Assembly: GCA_024036415.1 (NCBI GenBank)
Contig: JAMWET010006760.1
Coordinates: 385,001 to 449,000, forward strand
Length of the DNA: 64,000 bases
Source: Prochilodus magdalenae
Taxonomy: Eukaryota > Chordata > Actinopteri > Characiformes > Prochilodontidae
Reading direction: 5' to 3'
Shown here: one piece after another, positions 34,816 through 47,234 of the stretch
How the letters are laid out: each line of letters begins with the position of its first letter
Numbering within the stretch: position 1 is the first letter of the stretch
Translations under genes and position numbers: made by a program
The notes under the pieces: generated by a model
Database searches by the model: none
What the model was told of the DNA's origin: nothing
The model's input: only the letters and a program-made list of their open reading frames with translations

Positions 34816-35590
34816 GAGATTATAGCCTGATCATTCTTGTGGAGCACCATCTACAGGAGCCTGAAGTTACCACCACCTTAAACACCTCCTGAGTGTTAAC
34901 ATTGATTGATGAAAAGGTTTTTGTCCTCTCTTTCTGCCATACTGTGTTTGTATGTTTGCATCACTGTTCATCTCAGATTAGGGACAGTATCACAGGACAG
35001 AGTGGGACTATTTGTAGTAGAGCTGATGTGCCTGAGTAAAATAATATTTTGATTTTTAAATATTGACTAAATTACAGAGATGGTATTTTGAAGTGTCAAC
35101 CATAATCTAGCTATGTGTTAGTTTATGGTTAATACTGCAGTATACTAAAAGAATACAATTTCTAATGATAACTTTTCTAATGATAGACACTAGCTTTGCT
35201 TCCTCCACACCCTCCAACAGCACAAGTCAGAATACTGACTGAGAGTAAAAGATGTTTTCACAAACAGCACAGCTCCATAACAGGTAACTTTGCAGTGCTA
35301 AAATAGTGAGTCATTATGCCCTGGCAGTGCAGATATAACCATGCCCCCACTTGAGGCATACTGCATCTAATTCTGGAAGGTACAAAAAGCATAAGCCTTA
35401 TAGGTTCTGTAATAAACAGTTTAATATCTCTATAATACAATTATAATACACCTTATGATTTTTTTTCCCTGAAGATTTATTTAGAGAGCTGGAAAATTCT
35501 AGACTGTTTTATGATCAAGACTGAGTCTCATGCTCCTTTTAATAAAGCCAATAGTGATATGCTGCAATTACTGACTATTAGAAAAAATAG
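34816..35590. other. Unique AT-rich DNA, no gene seen
   Basis: Nothing was recognised; the minus frame 35258-35440 has no domain. Confidence 0.5.
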
Positions 35591-35591
35591 G

Positions 35592-36065
35592 TTTTAGTGA
35601 TTATGAACGAGGTTTGTTTGTTGGTAATGAGCTGATTGGAACATTATGGTAACTCAGATAAGAACAATAGTGGTGAGCAGAAAAGAAGCTCTGAATGCAG
35701 AAGCACATTTTGAGGTGAATGGGCTATAACAGGGGACGACCTCATTGAGTTCCACTTCTGTCAGTCATGAATAGAAATCTTGTTTTAACAGTCCAGGCTG
35801 GTGGAGGTGGTGTTACAGAGGATAATGTTTTCCATATATAATAATCAATCATCGCCTGAATGCCTCAGCCTCTTTAAGCGTTGTTGTTGACCGTATGGGT
35901 CTCTTCAAGGGCACAATTTACACCCAGCATGTTAATGTTCCATGTCCCAAAGAAATTTGTCTTCCTAGTCAGGTTTCATGAAAATGTCAGTTGAGTGTTT
36001 ATCAGTGGCCTTCCCAGTCACCAGATCTGAATCCAACAGAACATCTTTGGGGTGTAGTCTTAAAC
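35592..36065 (+). mobile_element. Degenerate, internally deleted Tc1-like transposon (second family)
   Basis: In plus-strand order there are 'aactcagataagaacaata', 'gagcagaaaagaagctctga', 'acagtccaggctggtggagg', 'aatcaatcatcgcctgaatg', 'cagtggccttcccagtcacc' and 'agatctgaatccaacagaac'. The last two code for the conserved QWPSQSPDLNPTEH block that holds the catalytic Glu. The first-Asp region is deleted between about 35780 and 35795. The match ends at 'atctttggggtg', so the C-terminus is lost. It belongs to a very common fish Tc1 group distinct from copies A-E. Confidence 0.8.
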
Positions 36066-36420
36066 ACAAAATTGAGTAAGGCTGTTCTGAGAGCTTTAGT
36101 ATAGCACTTGGGGAGTGTATATATATAACCATTAATCGTATATTGTTGTTAAAAATGTTATAAATCGTTTTATACAGCTTTTCTAAAGCACCAAAATTAG
36201 TTCCACTATTGTTCCAAGTCGTGGAACTTATACTATGTGGAACATTTTTGCTAGTAGTTGAGGATTTGGGCTGATACGGCAGTGCAGAAGGATTCGGCCT
36301 AGCCTGAGCTTTATCAGGACGTGGTGGTACGGGCACTGGCACCTTTTCCTCTGGAGGGATCAGCATTCAGGCTTAGGCTATGTCTTTCTCTGATGCTCCA
36401 CTGCCAATAGTGAGAAAGGC
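36066..36420. other. Unique DNA, no gene seen
   Basis: The minus frame 35965-36366 overlaps this and the Tc1 remnant and has no domain. Confidence 0.45.
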
Positions 36421-36620
36421 TTGGAGCTGAGGGGGGATGAGAGAGAGAGAGAAAGAGAGAGGGAGAGAGAGAGAGGAATGGAGGGGGGCAGACTGGCACA
36501 GGGCAGCAGCTGCACGGAGGAGGCATGACAGCCGGCTCGCCAGTGGGTATCTTTCAGAGGGGCAGGGGGCCAGGAAGAAAAAGATATGGGAGAGAGGGAG
36601 AGAGAGAGAGATTTCCAGTC
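36421..36620. repeat. GA-rich purine tracts
   Basis: Two (GA)n-type runs (about 36432-36476 and 36590-36612) separated by GC-rich unique DNA. Frames on both strands (36314-36787) read through them as Ser/Leu or Arg/Glu runs and are artefacts. Confidence 0.85.
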
Positions 36621-36639
36621 ATCATCTGTTTCCTCCCCT

Positions 36640-36954
36640 CTTATTAATATCAATGGCTCTTGACTTCAGCATTTGCCTTTCAAGGGTCAATCAGGCTGCG
36701 CTTTATGAAGGGGAAAGGAAGGAGAAAGAGAATAACAAGCCCAGGGACCATGAGACATATTGCCTTTCTGTGTGCATTGGAATATAATAACATCAACATC
36801 ATGTCTAGACTGACAGCCCCTGCCTCTTCTCACCGGAACGATATTGACTGTAGAACAATGTTGTCTAATTGCACCTTTAATTCAACATCAGCGGTTATTA
36901 ATGGAATCATACAGGCTGGGCATTCCATATACCCAAACATTCATTTGTTTTATG

Positions 36955-37018
<64 letters not shown>

Positions 37019-37285
37019 TGTACCAGCTCTAATTCTTGTTTTGTACTCATCTGAAACTTCACCCCTTCTCCAGCTCACTCTGAAATTACTGGCCTATTCG
37101 TCAATTACAGCCCCTGCCGCTGATTGTCGCAGAATGCCAACATATTGCATTTATGAGCTCATTAGGCCGACAATATTGTACTTAGCGCCGCCTCGTTACA
37201 GGGAGAATTCGGTAAACACATTGTTTGTGCATGTAATCAGTGTCAATGGGGACAGTGAGACAATCAGGCAGATTTTCTAGATAAA
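36640..37285. other. Best candidate conserved noncoding element
   Basis: More than 600 bp of complex, GC-balanced sequence rich in developmental-factor cores. 'gaacaatgttgtctaattgc' has a SOX-like ACAATG beside TAATTG, 'cggttattaatggaatcat' has a homeodomain TTATTAAT, and 'tatgagctcattaggccgac' and 'gtcaattacagcccc' are further examples. The plus frame 36660-37280 is open for about 206 codons but includes the TG microsatellite. It shows no domain and no exon structure. The openness is unusual, yet the base pattern reads as an enhancer-type element. Conservation was not tested. Confidence 0.4.
36959..37022. repeat. TG microsatellite
   Basis: About 26 uninterrupted TG units, then TATGTGTGTG. 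It splits the candidate noncoding element around it. Confidence 0.97.
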
Positions 37286-38740
37286 TGAGCAGGCAGGAAA
37301 TGTGATCTATAACAAAACAATCCACTGCCAATAGAAGGACAAGGAGTCACAAAGTCAAACATGGTGAAGGACAGCAGAATGAAGGATGCAGTCAAACAAG
37401 TGCCCAAAGTCAGTAAAGACCGTTCCTTGATTTTTATGGCCATTTTAACAGATTAATTTTGATGCAACGTTAAATAAACAAGGATGAGACTATTCCACTG
37501 CTAGAATAAGTAAAAATATATATTTTGAATAAATAAAATAATTAATTTTATGTTTTTTCCCAAAACCCTGTTATCAAGGCTGTGACTGAGATGTTGTGTG
37601 GAACAGTTAGCAAGCAATGAGTGAAAGGGGAGGATTGAGAATGCTGTGAAATGCCAAGATAAGGTGGACAACTGCAGATGTGTTCACACTTTTCTAAATG
37701 TTGGCTTGGTTACTTACCAAGAAAGATGAAAAACCAGGTGTCTTCTGGTTTTGTAAATAACAGAGATTTCCACTGAAATATATTCCATCAGCGTTTGAAC
37801 AAAATACAAAGCATAAAACTCAAGGGAACTCCAAAACAGGAGGAAATGCCATTTTATGTCTTCTGTGAAAAGACATTTGACAAACCAACAGATGGCCCAC
37901 AATTTTTTTTCTATTTCCAGTAGTCAGTAATAAAAACGGTTTCATAATTAGAATTCATAATCAGATTACCCGATTTAACCTTTCAAGCAGAACAACTATA
38001 AAAGTGTTACACAAGATCCGGTTAAAAGCATATTCTTAGTCTTTTTATCTTTCTTCATTATTCAGAGCTGCCATTTTTGTTTTAAACAGATTAGTTGATT
38101 GTAATGGATTGACTCAAACATGTTGGATTAAACTTGGATCCAACAAACAATGGCAAATCCGAAAAATAGAACATAATCCAGTGCTCACAAACAAAAGACA
38201 CAAGAAGATCAGAACAACAGTAAGGGTAAAAACAAAGAGCTGGCGTGGTAACACAAACAGACATAAGTTTGGTAACACAAGACATAATTTGACAAATAAA
38301 TATAAATAATATAAATAAAAAACAATAATATTAATAATTTGAATAAATATAAAGTAAAAAACTCACTCTGTTACTTACCCTACATCTCCCCTTCTTTAAC
38401 TAAGTGCACTTGTTTGTGTACAGTATCATAGAATGTCTCATATCCAAACTTTAAGTCTTCTCCTTCATGGCACTTTCTGATCACTATTGGGTCCACTACT
38501 CTATCAAAGGTAATGCCTTTGTTTGAAGTTGGAAAGTACAGTAAGGGGTGTTTAGATAATGCTAAGAGAGGATAACAGCCTCAAATAACCTCATCTATTG
38601 ATCAGTAGTGGCACAGACAGCTGTTCCCATAGAAACCATAGTCAAGAGCATTGTTCTTGCCATTGTAGAAATACATAAATGACAAAATAAAACAAGAAGA
38701 AGTAAGAAAGGAAAATCAGTTGCTAAATACCTAAAGGTGG
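37286..38740. other. Unique AT-rich DNA, no gene seen
   Basis: Short frames 37714-38309 on both strands have no domain. 38290-38360 is very A/T-rich. Confidence 0.5.
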
Positions 38741-38744
38741 TCTA

Positions 38745-39070
38745 TCATGCTCATTTTTGGTGTTTGTAATTTTAGATATTTTGGTTCTATTAGAGTAGTT
38801 ATACATGCTTGATTTTTTCCAAAACATATTATTTACTGTACCTACTGTGTATCTGTATTTACCCTCTGTATAAAACACTGTTAGAGCTGCTGTGTTATAC
38901 CCCTGTCCCCTTCCATCCTTCTGATGAGCTCTGATTAATCAGCTCACCCACTCTGTTCTCTCTTACGTCCTGTACTTCTGTGGGTATTCTTGTGACGTTG
39001 GTTCTCACGAATCACTTTGAGTCAGAGTTCCATTCTGAAAGTCAGGCAGAACAAGTTGGTAAGCCTGATT
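38745..39070 (+). repeat. Possible fish interspersed repeat
   Basis: 'ggtctatcatgctcattttt', 'attttggttctattagagta', 'tgattttttccaaaacatat', 'accctctgtataaaacactg' and 'cttctgatgagctctgatta' follow the order of a repeat common in fish intergenic DNA. No ends or coding part are visible. Confidence 0.4.
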
Positions 39071-39570
39071 CACCTGCTAGACTGGAGCAGGACATTTCAG
39101 AGTATAAAGTTTCTCTCTGTGAGCTGTGTGAAGGTATGCTAAACTGACCAGTAGGCAAGCAATAATGTTTGTGTTACATGAATGTGTCCCCTTGTAACGG
39201 ACTGGAATTCCAGCCAGCTGTTTCAGGCAGCTGAGAAAAGAGATTTCTGTGGGCATAACGCACTAAAAGAAAGAGAAAAAGGTAAAAGCATGAAAGGTCC
39301 TTTTTATAAATCTCACAATGAAGTTGTGTACTACAAAGAATATACACGGAAAGGTAACAAACTAGAACACAAAGCAGTCTAGTATAGAAATGTAACTTTA
39401 TGAAACCCAATCTGTAAAGAGCAATACATAAGCAGTGACAGTGATGTGACACTTTTTGCTTGTTTGAGTCTATACCTTAGAACGCTGAAACAAAAGACTG
39501 ACCCTGAGGTGCCTCAGCTAATGGAGAAATATGTATGTACTGCAGCACTTTGTATATCAAGTTCTCCTAT
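39071..39570. other. Unique AT-rich DNA, no gene seen
   Basis: The frames 39174-39452 (minus) and 39182-39382 (plus) overlap each other and have no domain. Confidence 0.5.
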
Positions 39571-39574
39571 TTTA

Positions 39575-40010
39575 GGGAACCAAAAGTAATTAGACAGTTG
39601 GCTGCTCAGTTGTTTCTTGACCAGCTGTTAATCACTGGATCATTAGTTCAAGCACAAGACACTTAACAAAAGGTCTGGAGTTGATTCCAGAGGTGACATT
39701 TACATCTGGTATCCATTGCCCTTGAGTCTAATGAGGATCAAAGTCATCGGCAAGCCCAGGCCATCATCAGCCTGAAAAACATAGAATTAAATAGAATAAA
39801 TCAATGTTTTGGTACATTAAGCTTAAGGCAAGAAGCAAGGATGCATTAGTGAGATTGAACAAACAAGCTGGTGGAATACAGTAGTGGATGACTACAGAAC
39901 ACTGTAATCAAAACCCTGTTCTGAACTGATAAAACAGAAAGACCAAGAGGACTCTCCGTGGTGTAGGCATAAGCATAGGCATGTCAAACAGTACCATGCA
40001 GATAAGAGTG
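39575..40010 (+). mobile_element. 5' part of a Tc1-like transposon (third family)
   Basis: The start 'aaaagtaattagacagttgg' and 'ctgctcagttgtttcttgac' resembles the 5' end of a frequent fish Tc1-like element. It is followed by 'aaaggtctggagttgattcc', 'aatgaggatcaaagtcatcg', 'gccatcatcagcctgaaaaa' and 'gtagtggatgactacagaac', the decayed N-terminal transposase region. The coding frame is destroyed. It probably belongs to the same family as the pieces at 8724-8880 and 47850-48190. Confidence 0.6.
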
Positions 40011-40359
40011 TAGCAGCATGATAGCAGAGGGCTTGACACAAAATACAAACACAACTAATAAACCTCAAGAACAGGCTTACTAGCTGTTCTCCTCACAACT
40101 GCCTTTTCCACAGCGTGTATGATTAATATGCTGAGTGTACTAATGTACATGGCAAAGCAGCTACATTAAAGTGAGAGTAATTAATGTATTGCATCCGTCA
40201 ATAGCACACTGTTATAATCTCTTTGAACACCTTTTTCCCGTAAATTGAAAGAATAAAAGTAAGGATCAGAACAATAAGCATCACTAAATTATGGACCTGC
40301 TTCTATTTAAAGGGCAAAGTCATTTCAGAAGACCTCTAGAGAAATAACTGCATGTCACT
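40011..40359. other. Unique DNA, no gene seen
   Basis: Nothing was recognised. Confidence 0.45.
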
Positions 40360-41000
40360 CAATCAGTCTTATCTTCAGCCTGACAAGCTACACGACTTCC
40401 GTCTGTTCATACACGGTGTGGTCGCGTATGTCATGTGGGGTGGTTTTATTTAGGAGCAAATTCTTTAAACTAAGATCTGTTCATTAAACATCATCCACAC
40501 CTACACAAACAATGCACAAAGAAGGAAGCGGTACAGAGAAGGGAAAACGAGGCTGAATTCCAAGTACATCCCTCTCTTGTTAAATGAAAAAAAAAGGGGG
40601 AAAAAGAAGGATCTAATGTTATTTATAATTCCCTGACCTGGTTCCGCTCTTTTATCCTTTTCTTCTCCTCTCTCTCCTATACTGCTGACTGCAAGGGAAC
40701 CTGCAAGAAAGTATAGTGTGGCCTGCTCCTACTAAGCTCCAACTATGTGATTTGGCGGAATACAGAGCGTAGCTTTTATTTCCTGTGTGGCTTTTTCTTC
40801 AATGAGATTTGGAGAAGGTGACTTTTATCCCTGGGGGAAGAGGAGAAAAAAAAAGATGCTCTTGTGAAGTCACCTATAGCATAGCATTCAGTGACTTGGA
40901 GGAAAGCAAGGGTGCGGGGGGTTTAAAAGCCGGTGCGTTGGAGCCCATTTACTTTGTGACTGCTGTCTTTGTGTATGGGTCCTGGGTTGCTTACTGAGAC
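40360..41000. other. Candidate noncoding regulatory block
   Basis: Complex sequence with CpG-bearing and TATTT/TTTATT cores, for example 'acacggtgtggtcgcgtatg' and 'tgatttggcggaatacagag'. The plus frame 40809-40997 has no domain. A-rich tracts interrupt it. Confidence 0.22.
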
Positions 41001-41285
41001 AGAAAGTCAGCTCTGGAGATATAAAACGCAAACGGTGTAAAAGGTGTATTAAAGTGTGCTACCTAAGAAATAGAAGCTTGTGCTTAGATATTAGAAGGCT
41101 TACCCTTCAGTGTTTAATCTTCTCCTTGGAGAATAAGATGACCCAACATATTAACCTTTAAAAGACACTGTTCCTTAATAAAGGAATGGAGGAAAAAATC
41201 CACTGTACTGAAATTTCAGCTAGTGAACAGAAGAGCACACTATACGATAGGGAGGGAGATTGTGATCATTGTACACATGTATATG
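41001..41285. other. Unique DNA, no gene seen
   Basis: Nothing was recognised. Confidence 0.45.
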
Positions 41286-41450
41286 TGACAGACGTGTGTA
41301 TCAGATGTTTACGGACATACGGAACAAATCCCGTCTCATATTGGTTTAATACGCGACGCAAAATTGAATCCGTCTTTTACGTGACGAGTGGCAACCCTAA
41401 CTCTGCAGCCACAGGTAAGTTTGGGCGAGCCCGGGCCTACCCAGACTGAT
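41286..41450 (+). repeat. Possible fish repeat tail rich in CG
   Basis: 'cggacatacggaacaaatcc', 'cgtctcatattggtttaata', 'cgcgacgcaaaattgaatcc' and 'gtgacgagtggcaaccctaa' resemble a repeated fish sequence known from memory. It gives the plus frame 41186-41449 an odd CG-rich end. A 'acaggtaagt' site looks like a splice donor, but there is no sign of an exon. Weak assignment. Confidence 0.3.
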
Positions 41451-41587
41451 AACTGGTCAGTCAAACAAGAGTTGAATCTTTATTAAGCTGCATATTTTCA
41501 AAATGTGATATTTAATTTGTTTCCTGTGAGTGCTGTCATTGTAGTATGGCCAATGTAATCAGCAGTGTATAGGATTTAGAGGGATTT

Positions 41588-42385
41588 ATACACTGATCAG
41601 CCATAACATCAAAACCGCCTCAATGTATCTTCACTGTTTATCCATTTTACCAGCTCCACTTACCACATAGGTGCACCTTGTAGTTCTACAGTTAAGACCT
41701 GTAGTCCATCTGTTTCTCTACATACTTTGTATCCCCTCATCACCTTTTTTACTCATCAGGACCACCACAGAGCAGGTATTATGTGGGTGGTGGAACATTC
41801 CCATCACTGCAGTGACACAGACATGGTAGTGGTACTTTGTAAGTGGGTGTTGTGCTGGTGGGGGAGGATCAGAGAAAGCAGTCCTGCTGGAGTGTTTAAA
41901 CACCTCAGTGCCACTGCTAGACTGAGAATAGTCCACCAACCAAAACTATCCAGTCAAAAATGTCCTGTGAGCAGCGTCCAGTGTGACCACTGATGAAGGA
42001 CTAGAGGATGGCCAACACAAACTCTGTAGCAGATTAACTATCATGTTTGACTTTACAGCTACAAGATGGAGCAACAAAGTTGGAGTGTTTATTAGAGTAG
42101 ACAGTTAGTGGACACCGTGGACACACTGCAGCAGCACTGCTGTATATGATCACACACACTAACACACCACCACCACCACATCAGTGTCACTGCAGTGCTG
42201 GACATGATACACCACCTAAATAATACCTGCTCTGTGATGGCCCTCTGTGGGTCTTGATTATTGAAGAACAAGGTAAAAGGGGATAACAACGTATACAGAA
42301 AATCAGATGGACTAGAGTCTGTAGTTGTAGAACTACAAAGTGCTGCTCTATAGTAAGTGGAGCTGAGTGTAGAGTGGTGTAAGCA
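41588..42385. mobile_element. Fold-back (palindromic) non-autonomous DNA transposon
   Basis: The left arm starts 'atacactgatcagccataac' and contains 'ccagctccacttaccacata', 'gtagttctacagtt' and 'cactgcagtgacacagacat'. The right arm holds the same blocks inverted: 'atcagtgtcactgcagtgct', 'gtagttgtagaactacaaag' and 'tagtaagtggagctgagtg'. Between them is a spacer of about 170 bp (roughly 41935-42105). The whole has the size and layout of a well-known fish palindromic element of about 0.8 kb. The outer part of the right arm (about 45 bp) is missing. Frames 41718-42289 are by-products. Confidence 0.85.
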
Positions 42386-44995
42386 GTACTAGACTATAAT
42401 ACAGAAACTTTCCATAGTGTATAAAGTCTAAAAGTTTTCGTTAGTATAAAATGTAGCTACGAATCATTGTGTTTTCGTCCAAACGAGCCCTTCATATCAA
42501 CACAGGAGTGTGTCCTCTTTCAGCGTAGGCCGCCATGTAGAGCCAAAATGTTGCTACAGTAGCGCCTTTCATATTTTGCTATTTACATCGAACGATTGGT
42601 GAGACTTTAGCACTGGTTGGATGACGCCGAATGAAGAAGAATCCTTGCTGAAATGTCCTAATGTAGCACATTTATCAGTAGCTCTGTGCATATAACTCCA
42701 TTTCTAAACATTTCTCTTTATTCTCATTAAATTTACATTCTAGAGCTGGTCTTAGCCACAGATGCTCTTCTCACATATAGATGGATGTCTTTAGTGTGTT
42801 AACCTGGCCACATGGTCAGGATTCTTCCTATTGCATTCTGATTGGCTATCCGGACTTCCACACATACACACTTGTGTGTATTGCTCTGCAGTGGTCCAAC
42901 ATGAATCAAAGTTTTGTTGTTCCAGCTGAGTTCAGCTTAGAGAACAGTTTCAGCCACTCATCAACACACAACTCTTATGTCGTACCTTCCGCTTATATAC
43001 ATCTGGCCAAATAGCAGGCTTGCAATTGCTCATTTTGTGCATCAGTCCAATTACCTTTTAGTAGTGGTAGGCAGCTCTTGGTCAGGTTAAGGCACACTCT
43101 CTCTAAAGAGCCTGGCAGTATGAGATTATTTTGGCAGTCGCATTCAGCTTCTTATCTAACAGCTTCTTGTTCTAGCTTTCCCATTCCACATTAAATGGTG
43201 CAGCAGTTATAATCTGGTTTTGCCACTTAGCTTGATTGTAACCGCTACACAATTAGAATGTTTTGATAGAATGCCATATCAGCTTCTGAGAGATACAAAG
43301 CCTTTATATAGAGTCTTTATACTAAAACACAATAAACCCCTAAAATAAATTAACTCTAAAACACATTCAAACATTTGAAACACTGAGTTACCATACTACT
43401 ACTAATGATAAGAGCATGCTAGGTAAGTGCACTTAATAGGTAGAATAAATAGCTAAAACACAGTGCTGGCTAACTACTTTATGTTGTGAGAAGTGAGAAG
43501 CCACATTTTGACAAATGGATAAAAAATGGATGGATAAAAAAAGAATAAGTCAACTAAGAGAAAACATGAGGAAGCCAAAAAAAAGCAGAACAGGCCCTGA
43601 AGCAATGGCAAAAAACCTGACAGCCAAGCCACTGCAGTTCTAGGAAAAGGAGGGGTGGGTAAGGGAGGTTCAGAAGGCTGCACTTATGTCAGGACAAGTC
43701 AATAACCTGATGTTATGATGTTACTAGGAGGCAGTGTATTTAGAAATTGTGTCTACCACATTGGCTTACACACTATTTCACAGACCCAGGCAAAAGTTTA
43801 TTTTTCTTCATGCCACTGTTGAACATAGGTAACTACAAAGAGTGTTGTAGTTAGCTAGTCTTCATGTGCATATGAAGTATAATGACACCATAAGGCTTAA
43901 TGACAAATAAGCTTAGCTAACTAATGGTGCATTTTGACCTGGCAGTTCAAAACTGGGATCTTTCAATTTGCCTTCTTTTCCACTGCCACCTGACCTAGGC
44001 CATAACTCGAACACAAGAAAAAGTATTGTTCAAGTAAAAGTATAACAACTTGATTTGAAGTACAAAAGTAGTAGGTCATAAAACCTTTTTTTAAATAAAA
44101 ATCTTCAGAACTTCTTAGTACATGCAGTATCTATCAGCATCGGAAGTGAAGTTTACTAGGAGCTATTCTTCTGTTTAACACACTGTTGCTTAGAAATATG
44201 TGTATGACTCTCAAAGGTGTATTCCTTCTAGAGAATACAAGGAAATTACACACATAAACTTAATTAGTAACAAATGAATGATTAAAGAGTAAGCAAAAAG
44301 TAGATCACTTCACAAACTTTAGAAAAATTCTAATTATTATCATTTTTAAAAACTCACCTTATTATCTGTGCTAAATTTGGTAACCTATCTTTCCAAAGGA
44401 ACCGCAGTGTACTAAATGTACTGAACCAGAATGTGTGGGTGGAGCTAGCAAAAGGGCAGGACATGTTTTGATCAAATAGATTTGTCACATAACTGGTAAT
44501 TGTTTAATACAACCATGTTTTCTTAAAGAAACCTCTACCTAGCCAGACTGTCATACAAACCATAAGCTGAGTTAATGGTAAACCAGAACATGGTTCATCC
44601 ATTGTTATCAGTGCTGTTTGTGTTTACTGTTAGCATAACATGAGAAATTCCCACCATCATGAATTCCAAAGAATCCATCTACCTGCATGATTTTGCTGGG
44701 CAATGGGACTCAGGCACAAGAACTAATCCAGGGTCCGGTAATACCCAGTGGAGAAATATCTTTACAGGAGGCAGGTGAAGTTAATATTAGGAGTCTTGCT
44801 CATGGACTTTTTGTGGTATATTGTAAAGTGCTTGCCCAGTAAGGAGATCAAACGCCACTCCCCAGTGCAGAGGGTTTACCCATACCACAGCACATCAGAG
44901 TAGCCAATCTGATGAATGCCCACAGTGCAGAGTTGCTTTTTACACTGATAGAGGCGAAAGCCGGAACATACGAGGAGCTGTATTGCTATAGTTTC
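42386..44995. other. Mostly unique DNA, no gene seen
   Basis: 42440-42700 has a few CpG-bearing segments that may be repeat-derived, such as 'aggccgccatgtagagcc'. 44010-44090 carries 'agtaaaagtataac'-type repeats common in fish. The frames 42781-43014 and 43474-43683 have no domain. Confidence 0.45.
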
Positions 44996-45365
44996 ATCAG
45001 GGCACGATTCTTTTCATAAACCATGTCCATCCTTGCTTTCTAATCAGGTGGAGTACCTGATGCATAGAGGCTGAATCAACGACTGTTTGTTCTTTTGATC
45101 AGAGGACACATGCTTGAGAGTTCTGATGTCTCTGTCTTGTGTGGGGCACTAGAGGCATGTTCTTTGTTCTTTTTATATGGGGTCTAGATTTGCATAGTCT
45201 CGCACAGCTTTCATCAGAGCGTCTGTTGTATTTTGTTGCTTAACATTGATAGGATAGGCTGATTTCACTGACCAACCATAATCACAGGCAACCACAAAGC
45301 TTTGTTTAAACATGAGGTGTAGTAGCAGGGTAGTGTGGACAGATTGAGTGCATGCATACTCTATG
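44996..45365. other. Unique DNA, no gene seen
   Basis: Nothing was recognised. Confidence 0.4.
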
Positions 45366-45369
45366 TGTG

Positions 45370-45835
45370 GGTAGCCAGGCAGGATCCAACTGACAAAATT
45401 CTGGTAGTTGAGGCCATTTTACCATTAGATGTCAGACACTCTGTGTACGTGTGGGCATTATCATTTTCTAGAAATGGGTGCGCGCCACTTCTGTTGGAAC
45501 CAATCATAAACACCACAGGCAATAAAATTGTCATTTAGGGTCTCAGTTCTTTTCTGGCTGAAAACCAAAGCTCCACACATTACAATTGTTGGAAACGTTG
45601 CAGGATCAATTTTTAATGAATCCGGTGAAGGAAACCTCCCTCAGGGCACCGGTCAAGCCTCTGGGGTCAGGCAGTAGACTGGTCTTCTGAAAATTGTAAT
45701 TAGCCAGCAGGTCAAAGGGATTTTTTTGATGTCACTAACATCTTAAAGGGTGACTCGAAATGTTTCACTCCCTATTGAGCCCTTGGCCCTCTCAAGTAAT
45801 CCAGGCTTATGGGCTTTGGGATAGAGAATGACATA
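45370..45835. other. Candidate conserved noncoding element
   Basis: Contains 'aattgtaattagccagcagg' followed by 'tcaaagggat', a TAATTAG core beside a CAAAG core. It also has 'cattacaattgttggaaacg' and 'atttttaatgaatccgg'. Complex, repeat-free and GC-balanced. The plus frame 45335-45538 has no domain. Regulatory role is inference. Confidence 0.35.
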
Positions 45836-47234
45836 TATGCAGTTGTGTTTTGTATACTGCGTTATTAAAAGGCTGAGTTTATGACTTGTTTTTGGAGGAA
45901 ACATCCCATCTGTTTTTATCTGGCTTAAAACTAGAACATGGCAACGGTTGTTGCGTTGATTGCATATTTACTAGGGATTTTTAACGCAAGTTTCCAACTG
46001 CCATTTGTTTATAGTTCTATGTATAAAGCACATTGATGCATTTGATATACTCACTGTTTTGAGGCTGCTTCCTTACTGTACGGCTCAGTCCCTCAGCTAT
46101 TGATGATGTAAATGATCTTACCTACGCTAGACTGAACGCTTCTTTGAAATGTAGTATGTAGAAACATGATGAAATCAACTGCAGGTTGTTTTGGGAAGTG
46201 GATGCGTCTCAAAGGGGTGGAATACGTTCCTGAGTAAGTGAGAGAAAACTAACTTAGACTCAAAGCTGTCAGATACTCGTATTCTCTTATTGACCTCTGT
46301 TATATCAGCAAATAATGGATATTCAAGTACCAAATGCAATGATATGCAAACGATGATGAATTCCTTCATGGTTACAATTACAGGAATGCCAACATCTACT
46401 TCTTTGCTGTCATTCAGATTGCTGCAACGACGCATTTGAATACTTAATGAAATGATTATATGAGAAGACTAATTTGCCTTTTTTATTCTTTTTAAGGAAG
46501 CTATCTACCATAAGGGCAGGTAGCATTTAGAAGTCATAATAGCTGCCAACTTGACATGTGACTCAGAACTCTTTCCTCACCAAGTCTGTCAGTGTTTCTT
46601 TGTACAAGAACAAGGCAAGCTATTATCAAGCCACAATTTCACCATTTCAGTCTTATTGGTTCTATAAGCTCTTAGCTGGGTATCAAGCTAAACTTGTACG
46701 CTGCAGAAAAAGTCAAAGTTCACTTTTACTTGAGAAGCCAGACAGTGCCAGTTGCCAGGCTACATGTGAACACTGATACAACACTATTTAGTTTCATAAT
46801 GCACAATATATGATCAAGTATTATGTTACTCTGCCTCATTCTGTCATTTAGCATTTTACGTTTACATTAAAGATTAAAGATGGAAACGTTTCAGTTTAAA
46901 ACTAAAACTGAATAAATAAACAAACATCATCAACAGGATGCAAAAAAAAATCCTTTTGTATGCGTAAAAAAGACAAGATGTATTGTGTTGCAGTGATACA
47001 CTGTATCTACTGAAGTTAGCAGGCTAACCAGCTAGCCGCACACATCCTGTCTCACTTTCTACCTCAAGAGGCAATAGTGAGTCACTGTAGTGTTAAGTCA
47101 AACCAGTCCAGAGTAAGAGGATGAAGATGTAGCACTACCTCGATGGCATTAGATCACTTTAGGACAGGTAGCTATTGATGAGTAATCACACCAATGGATA
47201 CACCAATGGATAAAGCTCCTGAGAGGTAACTGCC
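45836..47234. other. Unique AT-rich DNA, no gene seen
   Basis: The frames 46175-46435 (minus) and 46558-46776 (plus) have no domain. Confidence 0.5.

Noticed and set aside
36314..36787. Ser/Leu-rich and Arg/Glu-rich frames
   Set aside because: They are readings of the GA-rich purine tracts on the two strands.
36660..37280. Open frame of 206 codons as a possible gene
   Set aside because: It runs through a (TG)n tract, has no domain or exon signals, and the base pattern fits a noncoding element better.
41186..41449. Open frame of 87 codons with a GTAAGT donor-like site, possible exon
   Set aside because: The 3' part resembles a repeated CG-rich fish sequence, and there is no acceptor or protein resemblance.
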